From Ornithinibacillus bavariensis (lineage in GTDB: Bacteria; Bacillota; Bacilli; Bacillales; Amphibacillaceae), in the NCBI RefSeq assembly GCF_050433565.1, contig NZ_JBNPWZ010000003.1, positions 124,001-188,000 on the forward strand: a stretch of DNA of 64,000 nucleotides, read 5' to 3'. The notes beneath the pieces were generated by a model, which was not told the DNA's origin, ran no database searches, and worked only from the letters and a program-made list of their open reading frames with translations. The position numbers were made by a program, and so were the translations under genes. Below, in pieces: positions 62,778-64,000 of this stretch. Position 1 is the first letter of the stretch; every line of letters begins with the position of its first letter.

Positions 62778-63018
62778 TTTTTTCACTTCCCCTACGGTAG
62801 GTTACAATTAAACCAAAAACAAATAACCATGCAGTAATGTGAGGAATTGCTCCAGTAGTTATCGGCAAAACACCGGTAAGGATTCCGCCAGCAAAGACTG
62901 ATACGATTAGTCCGAAGAAATATCCGACGTAAGCTGCGATCGTAATGATTATTGGAACTAGGAATACAACCAACATTGCGTAGCCAGTCAGCTTTAGTGC
63001 GTCAATAAACACGTTCAT
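62770..63018 (-). CDS. small phage membrane protein, unknown
   Basis: The 82-aa protein has two or three helices (about 13-38, 40-55, 58-74) and a charged tail (YRRGSEKNE). SD GGAGGATG precedes ATG. Similar small membrane proteins occur near late regulators in Bacillus prophages; the role is unknown. A holin-like function is possible but the lysis cassette is elsewhere. Confidence 0.65.
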   Translation of the reverse strand: MNVFIDALKLTGYAMLVVFLVPIIITIAAYVGYFFGLIVSVFAGGILTGVLPITTGAIPHITAWLFVFGLIVTYRRGSEKNE

Positions 63019-63174
63019 TTATTCATCCTCCTTCTTGAACACGTAGATACTGTGTTTAGATGTATTGCTAAAAAACGCTTTCTCGACAAACTGTGTTACC
63101 CATTAACAGTAGAATTAATAACTTAGTTATTTTGATGATCACAAGTTTACAGCCTCACCTACTTTACAAAGAAT

Positions 63175-63203
63175 AAAGGACATCTCACAAAGAGATGTCC
63201 TTT
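63175..63203 (-). terminator. terminator after the right-hand regulator
   Basis: AAAGGACATCTC (63175-63186) pairs perfectly with GAGATGTCCTTT (63192-63203). It separates the 63258-63671 gene from the rest of the cluster. Confidence 0.75.
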
Positions 63204-63257
63204 GACAAACTGGTATGCTATTACTATAAAACGTTTTATCAATAGAAAACATTCCTA

Positions 63258-63671
63258 CTATTTACTGCTAGAAAAGGTCAAGTTTAGGTCATGAGCAAAC
63301 TTCAACACTCTCATTATTTCAGCATGTTTTTTATAAATGTACCCAGCACTATAGTTTAATTGTTCGGCAATGCTCTCTAAGGTCCTATCTTCTACGTATT
63401 TTTGATAAAGGATCTGATGATCTATTCCTTTAAAAGAACTAATTAATTTCTTAGCATCATATAAATCATTCATTTTATGAGCTAATTCATATTCTAGTTC
63501 AAATATAGTATTTTCAAGATTAGCAGCTACTGACTTATCATTTAACTTTACATTTTGCAAATCTCCGGAAGTCCACCGCTTTAATTCCTTCTTGTTTCTT
63601 GCTATTTGATATTCAAGATAATCCATATCCTGTTGTAATTGTTGATAGTCCTTTATCCATTGATACATCAT
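63258..63671 (-). CDS. phage regulator with sigma region 4-like helix-turn-helix
   Basis: The 137-aa protein has an N-terminal coiled-coil-like region (DYLEYQIARNKKELKRW) and a C-terminal helix-turn-helix (DRTLESIAEQLNYSAGYIYKKHAEIM, split in two short parts here) like ArpU/DUF1492-type late regulators. SD AAGGTGG precedes ATG by six bases. Its own terminator follows, so it may control the downstream units separately. Confidence 0.7.
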   Translation of the reverse strand: MMYQWIKDYQQLQQDMDYLEYQIARNKKELKRWTSGDLQNVKLNDKSVAANLENTIFELEYELAHKMNDLYDAKKLISSFKGIDHQILYQKYVEDRTLESIAEQLNYSAGYIYKKHAEIMRVLKFAHDLNLTFSSSK

Positions 63672-64000
63672 TCTCTACCACCTTTTCCTTCCATAAGAAA
63701 TCGTTTTTAATCCTTGTAATTCATGCTAAACCTATTTCTAGATTACTTAATTAATATTCTCCATCTATTGTTCATAAATTTAATATAGAAAGTTTTAAAA
63801 CCCTGTATTTATAACTAAATCTGATATACACTTGTTGCATCCAGTCAAGAAGATATGTTCTATTAGGTTTGGAAATAAATTAATGATTATCACCAACCTA
63901 TATGCTACAATATGTTTGATAATGTTTTACTTAGGCTCACTGATTCCCGTCAGTGGGTTTTTCTTTCGCATAATTTGCATATATTTGATAACTAGTACTG
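63672..64000. other. gene-free right end with plus-strand hairpin (63936-63966)
   Basis: CACTGA (63938-63943) pairs with TCAGTG (63950-63955) and is followed by TTTTTCTTT on the plus strand. No gene is visible up to the window edge; the region presumably holds the promoter of the right-hand regulator. Confidence 0.45.

Larger units (their letters stand above)
48090..63671 (-). mobile_element. tail-only phage-derived cluster (F-type tailocin-like)
   Basis: Fifteen or so minus-strand genes read right to left: sigma-like regulators, tail tube, frameshifted tail chaperones, tape measure, distal tail protein, tail-tip protein, tailspikes, holins and lysin. The module order is that of TP901-1-like siphovirus tails. 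No terminase, portal, head protease, capsid or connector gene lies between regulators and tail tube, and no integrase, repressor or att repeat is visible. This composition is the one described for Listeria monocins (F-type tailocins). The right border is not certain because the window ends at 64,000. Confidence 0.7.

Overview
This window reads as a low-GC, endospore-forming Bacillaceae chromosome, probably near Oceanobacillus or Virgibacillus. The genus is inference; the spore-former assignment rests on safA, spo0B, spoIVFA/B, spoIIB, spoVID and ysxE in conserved positions. Nearly all genes are on the minus strand, so operons read right to left. Many starts are TTG or GTG, chosen from clear Shine-Dalgarno (SD) spacing.

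Core region (1 to about 43,700). From the left: a cut-off YhcN/YlaJ-type spore lipoprotein, nadE, a coat-kinase-like gene and safA in one tight group; then obg, spo0B, rpmA, prp, rplU with an L21 leader, and spoIVFB/spoIVFA with a sigma-E-like promoter. A small accessory island (8.1-10.6 kb) holds a GNAT acetyltransferase, a VOC protein, two damaged small membrane ORFs and a candidate type I toxin-antitoxin locus. Next come minD, minC, mreD, mreC, mreB, radC, spoIIB and folC, an inserted plus-strand pair of ATP-grasp ligases, valS with a T-box leader, ysxE, spoVID, the heme operon hemA-hemX-hemC-hemD-hemB-hemL, engB, lon, clpX, tig and ysoA. The order matches B. subtilis, except that no maf or comC lies between radC and folC and no lonB between lon and clpX. 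An atypical pyruvate-kinase-like gene and an LD-carboxypeptidase follow. A 51-bp tandem repeat array of unknown role lies at 32,958-33,416.

Transition (43.7-48.0 kb): small membrane proteins, a DUF3231 protein and a P-loop kinase, with long gene-free stretches.

Phage-derived region (48,090 to at least 63,671, all minus strand). Read right to left it encodes a region-4-like regulator, a small membrane protein, a second sigma-like regulator, an unknown basic protein, a TP901-1-like tail tube, a tail chaperone pair with a probable -1 ribosomal frameshift, a 1048-aa tape measure, a distal tail protein, a tail-tip protein, a pectate-lyase-fold tailspike, a BhlA-like holin, a second broken tailspike, another holin and an M23/LysM lysin. 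No terminase, portal, protease, capsid or connector gene lies between the regulators and the tail genes, and no integrase is visible. It looks like a tail-only, F-type tailocin-like (monocin-like) element, the most interesting object here. Whether it is functional, and what lies beyond position 64,000, cannot be seen.
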